This document shows, piece after piece, positions 39,937 through 48,585 of a DNA stretch of 50,821 nt. Made by a program: the position numbers and the translations under genes. Origin of the DNA: Micromonospora sp. MH99 (GTDB lineage Bacteria; Actinomycetota; Actinomycetes; Mycobacteriales; Micromonosporaceae); NCBI RefSeq assembly GCF_021442385.1, contig NZ_MUZA01000049.1, positions 1 to 50,821 of the forward strand. The letters are read 5' to 3'. The stretch's first letter is position 1; every line of letters starts with the position of its first letter. Below the pieces are notes generated by a model. It had not been told where the DNA came from. It saw only the letters and a program-made list of their open reading frames with translations, and ran no database searches.

Positions 39937-42204
39937 ATGTCGCGTGCGTCAGCGCCGTCAGGCGGGCTGGAGATGTCCGACGGCGTGGTGGAGTTGCGTG
40001 TCCATGGGGCTGCCAATGCAAACGCCGGCCAGGTTCTGGGCGTTTCGGACGTCGAGCAGGTCGCCGGCGACCATAGCGGCGGTTTTTACCGACCCCGTCG
40101 GCACTGTTCGTGCAGCAGTGGCGAACGGGTGACGTTGGAGGCGTACCGCTGGGCTGATCTGCCCTCCGGAACCGTGGTCCGCACACTCTCGCTGGTGTTC
40201 CTACTGCCGTTCATGCTGGCCAACCTGTCGATTTGGATGCGACCGGCGAACCCTGGCTCGGATGCGACAGTCAGATCCCTGTGCCGGCTACTCGCGCTCA
40301 CTTTCACCGCGCTGTATGTTCTCGCCTTCGCCGGCGTCATGCTGGACCTGATCGCGTGGAAGTGCATGGGGTCGGCACACTGCCTGGCCGGGCGCACCTG
40401 GTTGTCCTGGTTGGGTGGGCAGCCGGTGGGCCTGCGCCTCGCGGTGCTCGCTGTGGTTCCGGCCACCGCCATCGGTTTGCTCTGGCGGGCCAGCACGCGG
40501 CCAGGGAAAATGTTCGACGCGTTCCGCGCTCCCGCGGGTGAGGTCTCCGAGCATCGGCTCAGCGGGATCGGTCAATGGGATGCCGGTCCGCTGGTGGGTC
40601 GGCTGCGCTCGATTCACGTCGCGGCGGCGTTCGCGACACTGGACGTCACTCTGCTCGCGGCCCGTGCCGCAACCGGCGCCTCGGCGAGCACTATCGCGCT
40701 GGCCGTGGCCGCCGGGACCGTGCTGGCCACGTGCGTGGTTCTGCTCTGCATTCCTGCGTTGATCGACCGGGCCGCCTCGAATCAGCGGTGGGACCGGATC
40801 ACGCGCACGGTGCGGACGGTCGCCGTGGCTCTGACCATTGTGGTGACGGCCCACGTCCTGGATAGCCCGGAACCGTGGCACGAGGGAGGTGGGCTACCCG
40901 GCTACGGCGCCATTCTCACCTCGCTGTTCGTCGTGCAGACGACCCTGCTGGCCATCCTCGGGGCTGTGTTGCTCTGGGGTCGGGTCCGGCGGCGGGACGC
41001 CATTCCGCTGTTCGGTCTGGGCGCACTGGTGATCGCGGCCAGCGCGGTAAGTGTGGCGGTGGCGGTGTCCGCCGAGCTGGTCTACCGGGTGGCGGATTTC
41101 CTGGACCGCGACGCCCCGACCGGAGAGGGCCTCGCCTCCGGTCTGCCACCGGCACTCACCTGGGCGATCTTCGGCTTTTTCCGGACAGTGCTGTTCACGC
41201 TGGTGGTAGCGGTTCCGGTAATCCTCATCTCTCGACGCCGCCGGCTCCGTGCCGCGGCGGCGATTGTCGCCTGCGACTACCCGGGCCGCCCGCCCGGAGC
41301 GGCGACCCGACTGCGGCAGGTGCGCAAGGCGATAGCCAGGGCTCGCTTCACGGAGAGGCTGATCCCGTTGGCGGTGGTCTACGCCTGCCTGGCCGGGGTC
41401 GGCACTGCCACCACCACCCTCGGTCTGCTGGAGTTGCTTCCGAGCGAATCGGTGCAGCGGTACGCACGGCTGCCCGGCGACCTGATCACCTTCTCAATCG
41501 CATTCGGGAGCTGGGGGATCGCCGCGATCATCCTCGGCCTGACCGTCGGCGGAATCTTCGCCTACCGGACAGTCGAATTCAGGCGCCATGTTGGTGTCCT
41601 GTGGGACCTGGGCACGTTCTGGCCCCGGGCGGCCCACCCGTTCGCGCCACCCTGCTACGCCGAACGAGCCGTGCCGGAGCTGACCCGACGAATCACGTAC
41701 CTGGTCGGACGCGGCAACCTCGTGCTGCTCACCGCGCACAGCCACGGTTCGGTTCTGGCGGCCGCGACAGTGCTCCAGTTACCGCCTCAGGTCAGCAGCC
41801 ACGTCGCCCTCCTCACCCACGGGTCACCACTGAGCCGGCTCTACGCGCGACTGTTTCCCGCCTTCGTCGACGACGAGGTGCTGCACGAGATCGGCGCTCG
41901 CGTCCAGTGGCGGTGGGTGAACCTGTGGCGCGATACCGACTCGGTTGGCGGCTGGATATTCAGCGCCCACCGGACAGTCGCGCCGGTCACCGTCGGCCAG
42001 CCGGCGGCAACCGTGGACCGCCGGCTCCGAGACCCCGCCGATGTGGTGCCGCTACCCGGCGACAGTGTTCCGCCGCCGATCCAGGGACATCGGCCCAGCG
42101 GATCGGACCTGCGGTACGCCGAGGCCGCCCGCGAGTTGATCGAGCGTCTTCGCCAGCCGATGGGCTCCGGGTCGCGTCCGGGGGACCCGCCGACCGGGCA
42201 GTGA
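39937..42204 (+). CDS. Large membrane protein with C-terminal lipase-like hydrolase segment
   Basis: A 755-residue protein. The N-terminus VVELRVHGAANANAGQVLGV, with AGDHSGGFYRPRR further on, defines a family that I know only as hypothetical in actinobacteria (RVHGVSGTPPE...GFYRPR). It is followed by about ten helices (residues ~70-530). The C-terminal ~200 residues contain LVLLTAHSHGSVLAAA, a nucleophile elbow AHSHGS with Ser602 in the GxSxG position, and LLTHGSPLSRLYARLFPAF, like an alpha/beta hydrolase or lipase. ATG at 39937 has GGAGGGG 3-8 bases upstream; ATG at 39973 is a later candidate. Function unknown: possibly a membrane-tethered lipase or acyltransferase. Confidence 0.82.
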   Translation: MSRASAPSGGLEMSDGVVELRVHGAANANAGQVLGVSDVEQVAGDHSGGFYRPRRHCSCSSGERVTLEAYRWADLPSGTVVRTLSLVFLLPFMLANLSIWMRPANPGSDATVRSLCRLLALTFTALYVLAFAGVMLDLIAWKCMGSAHCLAGRTWLSWLGGQPVGLRLAVLAVVPATAIGLLWRASTRPGKMFDAFRAPAGEVSEHRLSGIGQWDAGPLVGRLRSIHVAAAFATLDVTLLAARAATGASASTIALAVAAGTVLATCVVLLCIPALIDRAASNQRWDRITRTVRTVAVALTIVVTAHVLDSPEPWHEGGGLPGYGAILTSLFVVQTTLLAILGAVLLWGRVRRRDAIPLFGLGALVIAASAVSVAVAVSAELVYRVADFLDRDAPTGEGLASGLPPALTWAIFGFFRTVLFTLVVAVPVILISRRRRLRAAAAIVACDYPGRPPGAATRLRQVRKAIARARFTERLIPLAVVYACLAGVGTATTTLGLLELLPSESVQRYARLPGDLITFSIAFGSWGIAAIILGLTVGGIFAYRTVEFRRHVGVLWDLGTFWPRAAHPFAPPCYAERAVPELTRRITYLVGRGNLVLLTAHSHGSVLAAATVLQLPPQVSSHVALLTHGSPLSRLYARLFPAFVDDEVLHEIGARVQWRWVNLWRDTDSVGGWIFSAHRTVAPVTVGQPAATVDRRLRDPADVVPLPGDSVPPPIQGHRPSGSDLRYAEAARELIERLRQPMGSGSRPGDPPTGQ

Positions 42205-42282
42205 CGGACCCGGGGGAGTGGCCGCGCCGAGGTCCTTGTTCATGAACACGACGACCACCTTCGCGCCGTCGGTCGAGGTCGC

Positions 42283-43098
42283 TCACAGGGTGGCGAATCC
42301 CTGCCGCCAGGACGGATAGGTCGGGGTCCAGCCGAACTGTGTGCGGACGTGGTGGTTGCTCGCTCCCCGCGCCCAGCCATGCCGCTCGCCGCCGGTCACC
42401 GCTGGTGACGGCACATCGACCGCCGCGCAGAACGCGGGCACCCACTGCGAGGCTGCGGCTGGCTCGTCGTCGCAGACGTTGACCACGCCGGCGGGCCACT
42501 CCAGGGCGGCGACCGCGGCGGCGACGGCGTCGTCGATGTGCAGCAGGCTGCTCACGTCCGCGTCGGCGGGGACCTTGCCGGCGGCGGCGAACTGCGCCAT
42601 CAGACCGTCCCGGGCGTACCAGGTGTCGGGTCCGTAGAGGGTGCCGTACCTCAGCACGACGCCCTCGGGCGCCTCCTGAACGGCGGCTTCGAGCGCGGCG
42701 GCACCGGCCACACTGGTCTGTCGTGGCTCTGCGGCGTCGAGGTCGAGTGGGGTTTCCTCGGTCGCGGGCTCGGTGCCCGGTTCGTACGCCCAGGCGATGC
42801 TCTGTGCCACGATCCGGCGTACCCCGGCGGCGAGCGCCGCGTCGACCAGGTTGCGGGTCCCGGTCCGCCGGAGTCGCGAATTGGCGGCGAAGTCGCCAGT
42901 GCTCAGGTTGGTCAGCTGGTGCATCACCACGTCAGGTCGGGCGTCGCGAACGGCGGCCGCCACCGCGTCCCGGTCGAGCACGTCGACGGCGACCGGGCCG
43001 TTGCGGGCCAACCCGATGACCTCATGGCCCTGGGCGGTCAGGATCGGCTCGAGTCGGCGGCCGATGACGCCTGTCGAACCGGCGAGAACAATACGCAT
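42283..43098 (-). CDS. NAD(P)-dependent epimerase/dehydratase-family protein
   Basis: A 271-residue extended SDR-like protein. MRIVLAGSTGVIGRRLEPIL is the nucleotide-binding start (GxxGxxG), and HQLTNLSTGDF, GVRRIVAQSIAWAYEPG and VLRYGTLYGPDTWY follow (the YxxxK region is degenerate, as in NAD-binding domain 4-like proteins). The C-terminal half ends GWTPTYPSWRQGF, a usual end of UDP-glucose 4-epimerase-like sets. ATG at 43098 has GAGAGG upstream. It is last in the MocR-cupin-epimerase cluster, 14 bases after the cupin stop. Confidence 0.85.
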   Translation of the reverse strand: MRIVLAGSTGVIGRRLEPILTAQGHEVIGLARNGPVAVDVLDRDAVAAAVRDARPDVVMHQLTNLSTGDFAANSRLRRTGTRNLVDAALAAGVRRIVAQSIAWAYEPGTEPATEETPLDLDAAEPRQTSVAGAAALEAAVQEAPEGVVLRYGTLYGPDTWYARDGLMAQFAAAGKVPADADVSSLLHIDDAVAAAVAALEWPAGVVNVCDDEPAAASQWVPAFCAAVDVPSPAVTGGERHGWARGASNHHVRTQFGWTPTYPSWRQGFATL

Positions 43099-43112
43099 GA
43101 TGTGCCTCTCCG

Positions 43113-43517
43113 TCAGTTCGGCCGGGATGAGCGGCGGTCCTGACGCTGTTCGAGCTCCTCGGAGCTCACCAGCACCAGCATTTCCTGGCCGGGCGCGCAC
43201 ACCATCACGACCAGGAATTTGCTCACCCGATCGGGCAGGTTGTTGGCGGACCGGTAGTGGATGACGTCGCCGCCGGGTTCCCAGAACGCCTCACCGGCCT
43301 TGATCACCCGTTCGGCCTCGCCCTCCAGCTCGAAGATCATTTCGCCCTCGAGCATGTAGCCGAAAACCGGGCCGGAGTGCCGGTGCGGCGGTGTGCCCGG
43401 GTCGCCCGGTGGCAGTTCGATCGTCGCTGTCATCACATGCGAGCCCTCCGGCAGTTCCGCCGGCATGGCCGTGCCCAGCAGCACGACCTCGTTGTTCCCG
43501 ATCTTCATGGTCTGCAT
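43113..43517 (-). CDS. Cupin-domain protein
   Basis: A 134-residue single cupin barrel. Cupin motif 1 is GTPPHRHSGPVFGYMLEGEMIFELEG (His-rich metal ligands), motif 2 is GEAFWEPGGDVIHYRSANN. Such small cupins may be sugar-phosphate isomerases, dioxygenase-like or sensor proteins; substrate unknown. Two ATGs (43517, 43508) are possible starts. It sits between the MocR regulator gene and the epimerase on one strand. Confidence 0.87.
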   Translation of the reverse strand: MQTMKIGNNEVVLLGTAMPAELPEGSHVMTATIELPPGDPGTPPHRHSGPVFGYMLEGEMIFELEGEAERVIKAGEAFWEPGGDVIHYRSANNLPDRVSKFLVVMVCAPGQEMLVLVSSEELEQRQDRRSSRPN

Positions 43518-43558
43518 GAATCGAACGTATCCCCGACCGGACCAGCAGACTGGACCAG

Positions 43559-44962
43559 TTAACGGCCAGCCTGGTGGACCAGTTCGCACAGCCCGGACAG
43601 CGCCTCCTGCCAGGCATGAGCCGGTGGCGCCGCGTACCCGAGGACCACTGCCGCCTTCTGCCGCTGATCCGTCGGATCGTGCCAGTAGCCGTTGCTGTGC
43701 AGGCCGATCAGATGCAGCCCTCGGCGGCGGCCGGCCTGGATCAGCCAGCGCTCCTGGGCCACCGACGCCAGCGGCAGCAGTGCGTGCATGCCGGCCGCGA
43801 TGCCCTCCAGTGGGGTCGCGGTCACCTCGGCCAAGCGCTCGGCCAGGTCGGTCCGGCGGCGCCGGTAGGTCAGGCGCATGCGGCGGATGTGGCGGTCGTA
43901 GTCGCCGCGCGTGAGTAGGTCGGCCATGGCGAGCTGGTCGATCGCGGACACCGCGGCACCGGCCTCCAGGATCGTCGTCGTCAGTTCGCGACGCAGAGGC
44001 TCGGGTACGACGAGCCAGCCCAGGCGTACGCCCGGCGCCAGCGACTTGCTCGTGCTGCCGGCGTACACGATCCGCTCTGGCGCCAACGCCTGCATTGAGC
44101 CCACCGGCCGCTGGTCGTAGCGGAACTCTCCGTCGTAGTCGTCCTCGATCAGGAGCGCGTCGCGCTCCCGTGCCCAGGCGATGAGCCGGTAACGGTGACC
44201 TGGTGCGAGCACCACGCCAGTCGGATGCTGGTGCGCCGGGGTGAGCAGCGCGGCCTGACCTGCCGCGTCATCGGGGTTGGCGCCGCCGGCGCCGACAGTG
44301 AGCGGGGTGACCGTCAGGCCCGCGGCGCGCAACACCGAGCGGTGCGGGGCCAAGCCGGGGTTCTCGGTGGCGATGGCGCGTGCGCCGCGCCGATGCAGCG
44401 TCCGTGCGAGCAGGGAGAGGCCCTGGGTGAAACCCGCCGTGATCACCACCGCGTCCGGGTGGCAGAGAACTCCACGGGTACGCGCGAGATAGCCAGCTAC
44501 CGCCACCCGCAACCCGGGCAGTCCCGTCGGGTCGGGGTAGTCCAGCGTGCCCCGCGAAGCTGTTGTCAGCGCCCGGCGGACGCTGTCGGCCCAGGCCGTT
44601 CGAGGGAACGAGCCGAGATCGGGAATCCCCGGCCGCAGCTCGATCATCGGGCCGGCCGGGGCCGGGGCCGACGGCGGCGGCTGCCGGCGCGAGCCGGGCG
44701 GGTCATGGTGCACGTCCGCGACCCGGGTGCCCGAGCCGGGTGCTGTCAGCAGCCACCCTTCGGCCACCAGCTGCGCGTACGCCTGCACCACCGTGCCCCG
44801 GGCCAGGCCCAGGTCGCCGGCCAGGCTCCGGCTTCCAGGTAGACGCGACCCGGCCCGCAGCCGACCGGTCCGAATACTCTCCCGTAGTGCGCCCTCCAGC
44901 GAACGACCCGGGGAACCCGCACCCCGATCGAACTCCAGGTGGAGGTCAAGCGACTTCGACAC
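43559..44962 (-). CDS. MocR/PdxR-family PLP-dependent transcriptional regulator
   Basis: A 467-residue regulator. The N-terminal GntR-type winged helix is ALRESIRTGRLRAGSRLPGSRSLAGDLGLARGTVVQAYAQLVAEGWL (~24-70); the rest is an aminotransferase-like domain with the PLP Lys306 (AGSTSKSLAPGVRLGW), IEDDYDGEFRYD and YPDPTGLPGLR. MocR regulators sense PLP or amino-acid-type ligands and usually act on divergent or adjacent genes. Here the cupin starts 42 bases after its stop, so it may be autoregulated together with its targets. GTG at 44962 begins MSKSLDLHLEFDR. Confidence 0.92.
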   Translation of the reverse strand: MSKSLDLHLEFDRGAGSPGRSLEGALRESIRTGRLRAGSRLPGSRSLAGDLGLARGTVVQAYAQLVAEGWLLTAPGSGTRVADVHHDPPGSRRQPPPSAPAPAGPMIELRPGIPDLGSFPRTAWADSVRRALTTASRGTLDYPDPTGLPGLRVAVAGYLARTRGVLCHPDAVVITAGFTQGLSLLARTLHRRGARAIATENPGLAPHRSVLRAAGLTVTPLTVGAGGANPDDAAGQAALLTPAHQHPTGVVLAPGHRYRLIAWARERDALLIEDDYDGEFRYDQRPVGSMQALAPERIVYAGSTSKSLAPGVRLGWLVVPEPLRRELTTTILEAGAAVSAIDQLAMADLLTRGDYDRHIRRMRLTYRRRRTDLAERLAEVTATPLEGIAAGMHALLPLASVAQERWLIQAGRRRGLHLIGLHSNGYWHDPTDQRQKAAVVLGYAAPPAHAWQEALSGLCELVHQAGR

Positions 44963-45063
44963 GAAGCAACGATCTCACCCGTACGCGCCGCGCCGGCACG
45001 TTCGGCGACGAGCCACGCGCCGGTGCCCGACCTCGACGTACGCGACTTCGGCGAAGCACGGGA

Positions 45064-45981
45064 TCACCAGGTGGCGCAGGGTCGATCGGGCGGCGGTTGG
45101 CGCTGGAACTGGGCCAGTTTCTGTGGGTTGAGGATGATGAGTAGTCGTTCGATTCCGGCGGGGGACGCCTCGATGCTGACCAACGCAACCGCCGTCCCGG
45201 GTCGTGCGGCGAGGATCGCGGCTCGGCCGTTGGATTCGACGATCTCCAGTGAGACACCGTTGCCGAACTTTCGCATCAGTCCCAGGACGTAACGCGCGAC
45301 GGCGCCACGCCCGACGATGGGCACCCGGGCGGCCCGAACGATGCCGCCGCCATCGGCGTAGGAGGTTGCTGTCTCGGCGAGCAGTTCCTCGAGCCGGGTC
45401 AGCTCACCGGAGCGGGCGGCGGCGAGAACGGCATGCAGCAGGCGGTTGTGGTCGGCGCGCGCGACCGGAGCGCGCCGCTGCTGGACCAAGTGCGTGCGGG
45501 CGCGTCGACCGAGTTGCCGCGCGTACGCCTCGCTGATGTCGAGCACCTCGCCGATGTGCCGGAACGGGTAGTCGAACGCCTCGCGCAGCACATACACGGC
45601 TCGCTCGGCCGGGGTGAGCCGTTCCAACAGCAGCAGCACCGCGAGTTCGAGCGACTCGGTGCGCTCGGCCTGCAGCGTCGGGTCGGCGGCGGTGTCGACG
45701 GGCTCGGGTAGCCACGGTCCGGGATACAGCTCGCGTCGGGCGTGAGCCGACGTCGCAGCGTTCAGAGCGAGCCGAGAGGTCGTCGTGACGAGGAACCCGA
45801 TCGGGTCCCGTACCTGGCTGCGATCGGTTTGCTGCCACCGAAGCCAGGCTTCCTGCACGACATCCTCGGCCTCCGCGACACTTCCGAGCATCCGGTACGC
45901 AATGCCGAAGAGCCGCGGACGGACCGCGCCGAAGACCTCTAACGCACCGACCAGCGTCCAGTCTGTCTCTCGCCCCACCAC
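45064..45981 (-). CDS. sigJ: ECF41/SigJ-type sigma factor with SnoaL-like C-terminus
   Basis: A 305-residue ECF sigma factor. Region 2 has FGIAYRMLGSVAEAEDVVQEAWLRW; the linker carries WLPEP (90-94); region 4 has LTPAERAVYVLREAFDYPFRHIGEVLDISEAYARQLGRRAR. The C-terminal extension shows the two ECF41 hallmarks: DGGG (210-213, SYADGGGIV) and NPQKL (285-289, variant of NPDKL), a SnoaL-like fold that regulates the sigma factor in place of an anti-sigma. ECF41 genes usually adjoin COE (carboxymuconolactone decarboxylase, oxidoreductase, epimerase) genes; here a divergent NAD(P)-binding gene lies at 46.8 kb. Confidence 0.94.
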   Translation of the reverse strand: MVGRETDWTLVGALEVFGAVRPRLFGIAYRMLGSVAEAEDVVQEAWLRWQQTDRSQVRDPIGFLVTTTSRLALNAATSAHARRELYPGPWLPEPVDTAADPTLQAERTESLELAVLLLLERLTPAERAVYVLREAFDYPFRHIGEVLDISEAYARQLGRRARTHLVQQRRAPVARADHNRLLHAVLAAARSGELTRLEELLAETATSYADGGGIVRAARVPIVGRGAVARYVLGLMRKFGNGVSLEIVESNGRAAILAARPGTAVALVSIEASPAGIERLLIILNPQKLAQFQRQPPPDRPCATW

Positions 45982-46095
45982 GACCGCCCGCCCTCGTCAC
46001 TTCTATCCCTGATCATGCAGGTGACCTCGAACTGATCCCGCCATCGCTGCTGCCCGTCGGGCACCGGCGCGTACGGATACCCCTGCGCCGCCGTA

Positions 46096-46422
46096 CTACA
46101 GCACCGGCGCAGCACGCCAGGGCCCCCACCGCTGAGGCGGAGGGTCCGCGACATGGGGGCGACCCGTTGGATCGGCGGTCTGGCCACCGGCTCGAGGCGG
46201 CGACGATTCGAGCAGACCGATACAGATCCGAACGAGCGTGCCGACGAGCCAGGTGAAAGGGCTCTCGATGCGGTCCTGCTGGATCGCCGGCATCGTGTAC
46301 CAGCCGGTATACGTCTCTATCACCACCTGTTCGGCGACGCCGACCGAACCGACCAGGTGGTACGCGAGGTTCTTGAGGAGACGCCGTTCGGCGACGACGA
46401 CGCAGAACGCATTAGGTAGCAC
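46096..46422 (-). pseudogene. Truncated second ECF sigma factor (region 2 only)
   Basis: The frame starting GTG at 46422 reads ERRLLKNLAYHLVGSVGVAE, then ETYTGWYTMPAIQQDRIESPF and TLVRICIGLLESS: sigma region 2 of a SigJ-type factor. The linker, region 4 and the C-terminal domain are absent; after LLESS it runs into Pro/Gly-rich sequence and stops at 46096. It is not a copy of the intact gene next door. It is a decayed paralogue, or possibly a free region-2 fragment that could compete with the intact one. Confidence 0.55.
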
Positions 46423-46550
46423 GTCTGACTGAAATGGGCGGCGAGTTTCGGAAACCACTGGTTCCTCCAAGAGGTTGACGCGCAAGGTTCGGTGACGGGC
46501 CGAGTGCGCTCTGCCGGCTCGTTTCACCAGTACGGACCAGGCAGGTCTCC

Positions 46551-46595
46551 GATTCGTGACAGGTGGCTCAGCGGCCAGCTCCGCTGTCACGAATC
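46551..46595. promoter_or_regulatory. Inverted repeat with ECF41-like TGTCAC elements
   Basis: GATTCGTGACAG (46551-46562) and CTGTCACGAATC (46584-46595) form a perfect 12-bp inverted repeat. Each arm holds TGTCAC, the -35 core of ECF41 promoters (TGTCACA-N16/17-CGTC). Downstream -10 matches are weak (CGGTCC about 17 bases after the right arm; GTCCGT on the minus strand). The two arms point away from each other, as expected for divergent promoters. Confidence 0.45.
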
Positions 46596-46655
46596 AGGCG
46601 GCCGTTCGGTCCAGTACGCAGATGCCACGGTGGTTCGTTTCGGAGGGGAGCACGC

Positions 46656-46781
46656 ATGAAGAGAAGCGCTGCGGCGCGCGTGACCGGCGAATCGGACCAC
46701 ACGGAAAAGGTCTGGTTTCTGGCCCTTCAGGGCTTTCCACCCAGTTTTACCCCCCCAATCGGAGAGGCAGAACCACAGTGA
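46656..46781 (+). CDS. Candidate small ORF (41 aa) with strong ribosome site
   Basis: ATG at 46656 follows GGAGGGGAG (46642-46650), an excellent Shine-Dalgarno. The peptide starts MKRSAAARVTGESDHTEKVW and has a Pro/Phe-rich end (GFPPSFTPPIGEAEPQ). Its stop overlaps a GTG that starts a 21-codon frame, which in turn overlaps the GTG of the NAD(P)-binding gene at 46828. It could be a leader peptide or the stump of a lost gene; I do not recognise it. Confidence 0.35.
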   Translation: MKRSAAARVTGESDHTEKVWFLALQGFPPSFTPPIGEAEPQ

Positions 46782-46827
46782 CAGAACAGCGCGGCGTTGC
46801 GGGGCACGCGAATCGGGAGGCAGTTCA

Positions 46828-47595
46828 GTGCGCATCGCGGTAGCCGGGGGGACCGGCTGGGTCGGACGTCTCGTCGTCAACGCCGTACGGGCTGCCGGCC
46901 ACGAGCCGGTCGTGCTGGCCCGCTCCACAGGTGTGGACCTGATCCGCGGTTCCGGGCTGGACGAGGCGCTGACCGGCGTGCCGGTCATGATCGACGTCAG
47001 CAACATGTCGACGATCAACCGGAAGAAGTCGGAGAACTTCTTTGGCACGGCGACAGGTAACCTGCTCGCCGCAGGCCAGCGCGGCGGGGTGCGGCACCAC
47101 GTGGCGCTGTCGGTTGTCGGCGCCGACCGGGTGAATTGGGGCTACTACGCGGGCAAACGACGCCAGGAGGCGCTCGTCCTGGACGGTGCGGTACCCGCGA
47201 CGGTGCTCCGCTCGACGCAGTTCTACGAGTTGGCCGCGCAGATGATCGCCACCATTCCCGGCCCGATCGCAGTGGTGCCCCAGATGCTCATTCAGCCGAT
47301 CGCGGCCCACGAAGTCGCCAACTGTCTCGTCGAACTCGCCCTAGCAGACCCGGCCGGCCGGGCGCCCGACATCGCCGGTCCACAACAGCTGCGCATGTCG
47401 GACATGGTCCGCGGCCTGCTCCGCGCCCGCGGAAGCCACCGCCTTGTCCTGCCCGTCCGCCTTCCGGGAGCGACCGGTCGCGCCATGGCCGGACACGGCC
47501 TGCTGCCCACCGGCCCCGGTCCCCGGGGCACACAAACCTTCGACCAGTGGCTAGCCAGCCCGGCGGCGCAGAACACCAACGGGCGGACCCAATGA
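46828..47595 (+). CDS. NAD(P)-binding NmrA-like / atypical SDR protein
   Basis: A 255-residue protein with MRIAVAGGTGWVGRLVVNAV (GxxGxxG) and VMIDVSNMSTINRKKSENFF; VRHHVALSVVGADRV and GYYAGKRRQEALV (YxxxK-like, Lys in YAGKRRQE) follow; VLRSTQFYELAAQ is typical of NAD(P)H-binding atypical SDRs. It belongs to the epimerase arm of ECF41-linked COE gene sets. GTG at 46828 follows GGGAGG. The next gene overlaps its stop (ATGA). Confidence 0.88.
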   Translation: MRIAVAGGTGWVGRLVVNAVRAAGHEPVVLARSTGVDLIRGSGLDEALTGVPVMIDVSNMSTINRKKSENFFGTATGNLLAAGQRGGVRHHVALSVVGADRVNWGYYAGKRRQEALVLDGAVPATVLRSTQFYELAAQMIATIPGPIAVVPQMLIQPIAAHEVANCLVELALADPAGRAPDIAGPQQLRMSDMVRGLLRARGSHRLVLPVRLPGATGRAMAGHGLLPTGPGPRGTQTFDQWLASPAAQNTNGRTQ

Positions 47596-48089
47596 ACGAA
47601 GGCCAGTCACCCATCCCCGCCGCACCGCGGGCAACGTCACCTGACGGACGAGAGTCCGCGCTGACCGCGCTGATCCGGATCGCCCTCGCCGTCCTCTTTC
47701 TCGACGAACTCGTTGTCGGTTTCTGGAACCAGGTCTTCCCCGAAAGCTTCTACAACCACTTCCCGACCGTCACTCTCACCCCGCCCTTCAGCGAGCACTA
47801 CGCGCGAGACTTCGGCGGCGCCAGCCTCGGCCTGGCCGTCGTCCTCGGCATAGCGCTCGTCGCACCTCGAGCCGCATTCACCATCCCCGCGGCGGCGGCC
47901 TTCTCCACCTTCGCCATACCCCACTTCTTCTTCCACCTGACCCATCTCCATCACGCCAGCCACGGCGAGGCGGTGTACCTCACGACGGCCAATGCCGTCG
48001 TCGCCCTGCTCGGCCTCCTCGTCATCGCGCTGACGCTCATCCGTGACGCCAGACATCGCTCAACTCAGGGCGACGCCGCCAGCGGATAA
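47592..48089 (+). CDS. Four-helix membrane protein (DoxX-like)
   Basis: A 165-residue protein with four helices (LIRIALAVLFLDELVVGFW; GGASLGLAVVLGIALVAPR; FTIPAAAAFSTFAIPHFFFHL; VYLTTANAVVALLGLLVIALTLI) and a His-rich loop HLTHLHHASHGE between the third and fourth. It resembles DoxX/DUF4383-type small membrane proteins. ATG at 47592 overlaps the preceding stop (ATGA), so both genes are coupled and probably transcribed from the ECF41-type promoter. Confidence 0.8.
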   Translation: MNEGQSPIPAAPRATSPDGRESALTALIRIALAVLFLDELVVGFWNQVFPESFYNHFPTVTLTPPFSEHYARDFGGASLGLAVVLGIALVAPRAAFTIPAAAAFSTFAIPHFFFHLTHLHHASHGEAVYLTTANAVVALLGLLVIALTLIRDARHRSTQGDAASG

Positions 48090-48203
48090 CCACAGCTGAC
48101 TGGACGACGCGGTCGGCTGCGACGGGCCGTCCGGCGTCGAGCACGGGATTCTGCCGACAAGCGGAGCTTGGCGCGCTCCGAATTCCACCGTCAGGACAGC
48201 ACA

Positions 48204-48470
48204 ATGGAACAGGTGATGGGGGACGAGCAACCAGGCGGGTTACTCAGGGCGCCCCGGGAACGACATCCGGTAGCGCTCCTGGAGCTGTTCTTCGACCTGG
48301 CATTCGTCTTCGCCCTCACCCAACTGTCCGGAAGCTGGTCGATGATCTGACCTGGACAGGGGCCTACCAGACCGGCGTGCTGCTCCTCGCGAGGTCGTGG
48401 GTCTGGACCCTGATGGCGTGGCTGACCAACCGGCTGGACCCTCACCGCCAGACAGTTCGCGATCTGACCT
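48204..48470 (+). pseudogene. LtrA pseudogene, N-terminal remnant
   Basis: Starts MEQVMGDEQPGG, then APRERHPVALLELFFDLAFVFALTQLS, the N-terminus of an LtrA protein. After LSGSWSMI the frame stops; DDLTWTGAYQTGVLLLARSWVWT in another frame continues the same protein for about 30 residues. The C-terminal two thirds are missing; the break lies near the island's right end. The intact LtrA at 9.4 kb is similar in this region. Confidence 0.75.
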
Positions 48471-48507
48471 CCGGCACCGTCCAGTTGCATCGCACCGGAA
48501 CACGCAA

Positions 48508-48555
48508 ATCCGGTATCCAGCGCCGGCCGATCATGACCTTCGCTGGATACCGGAT
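48508..48555. repeat. Perfect 15-bp inverted repeat near the right attachment site
   Basis: ATCCGGTATCCAGCG (48508-48522) pairs perfectly with CGCTGGATACCGGAT (48541-48555) around an 18-base loop. It lies about 80 bases left of the right att repeat. It could be a terminator, a regulator site or a recombination-factor binding site; no T-tract follows. Confidence 0.7.
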
Positions 48556-48585
48556 CTACTTAGCGTCGCTAGACTTGCGCAAGCC

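Larger units (their letters stand above)
45982..46827. other. Intergenic stretch between the ECF factor and the NAD(P)-binding gene
   Basis: Apart from the truncated ECF, the inverted repeat at 46551 and the short ORF at 46656, this region holds no recognised feature. The plus strand around 46150-46400 is a shadow of the truncated ECF. Confidence 0.5.
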
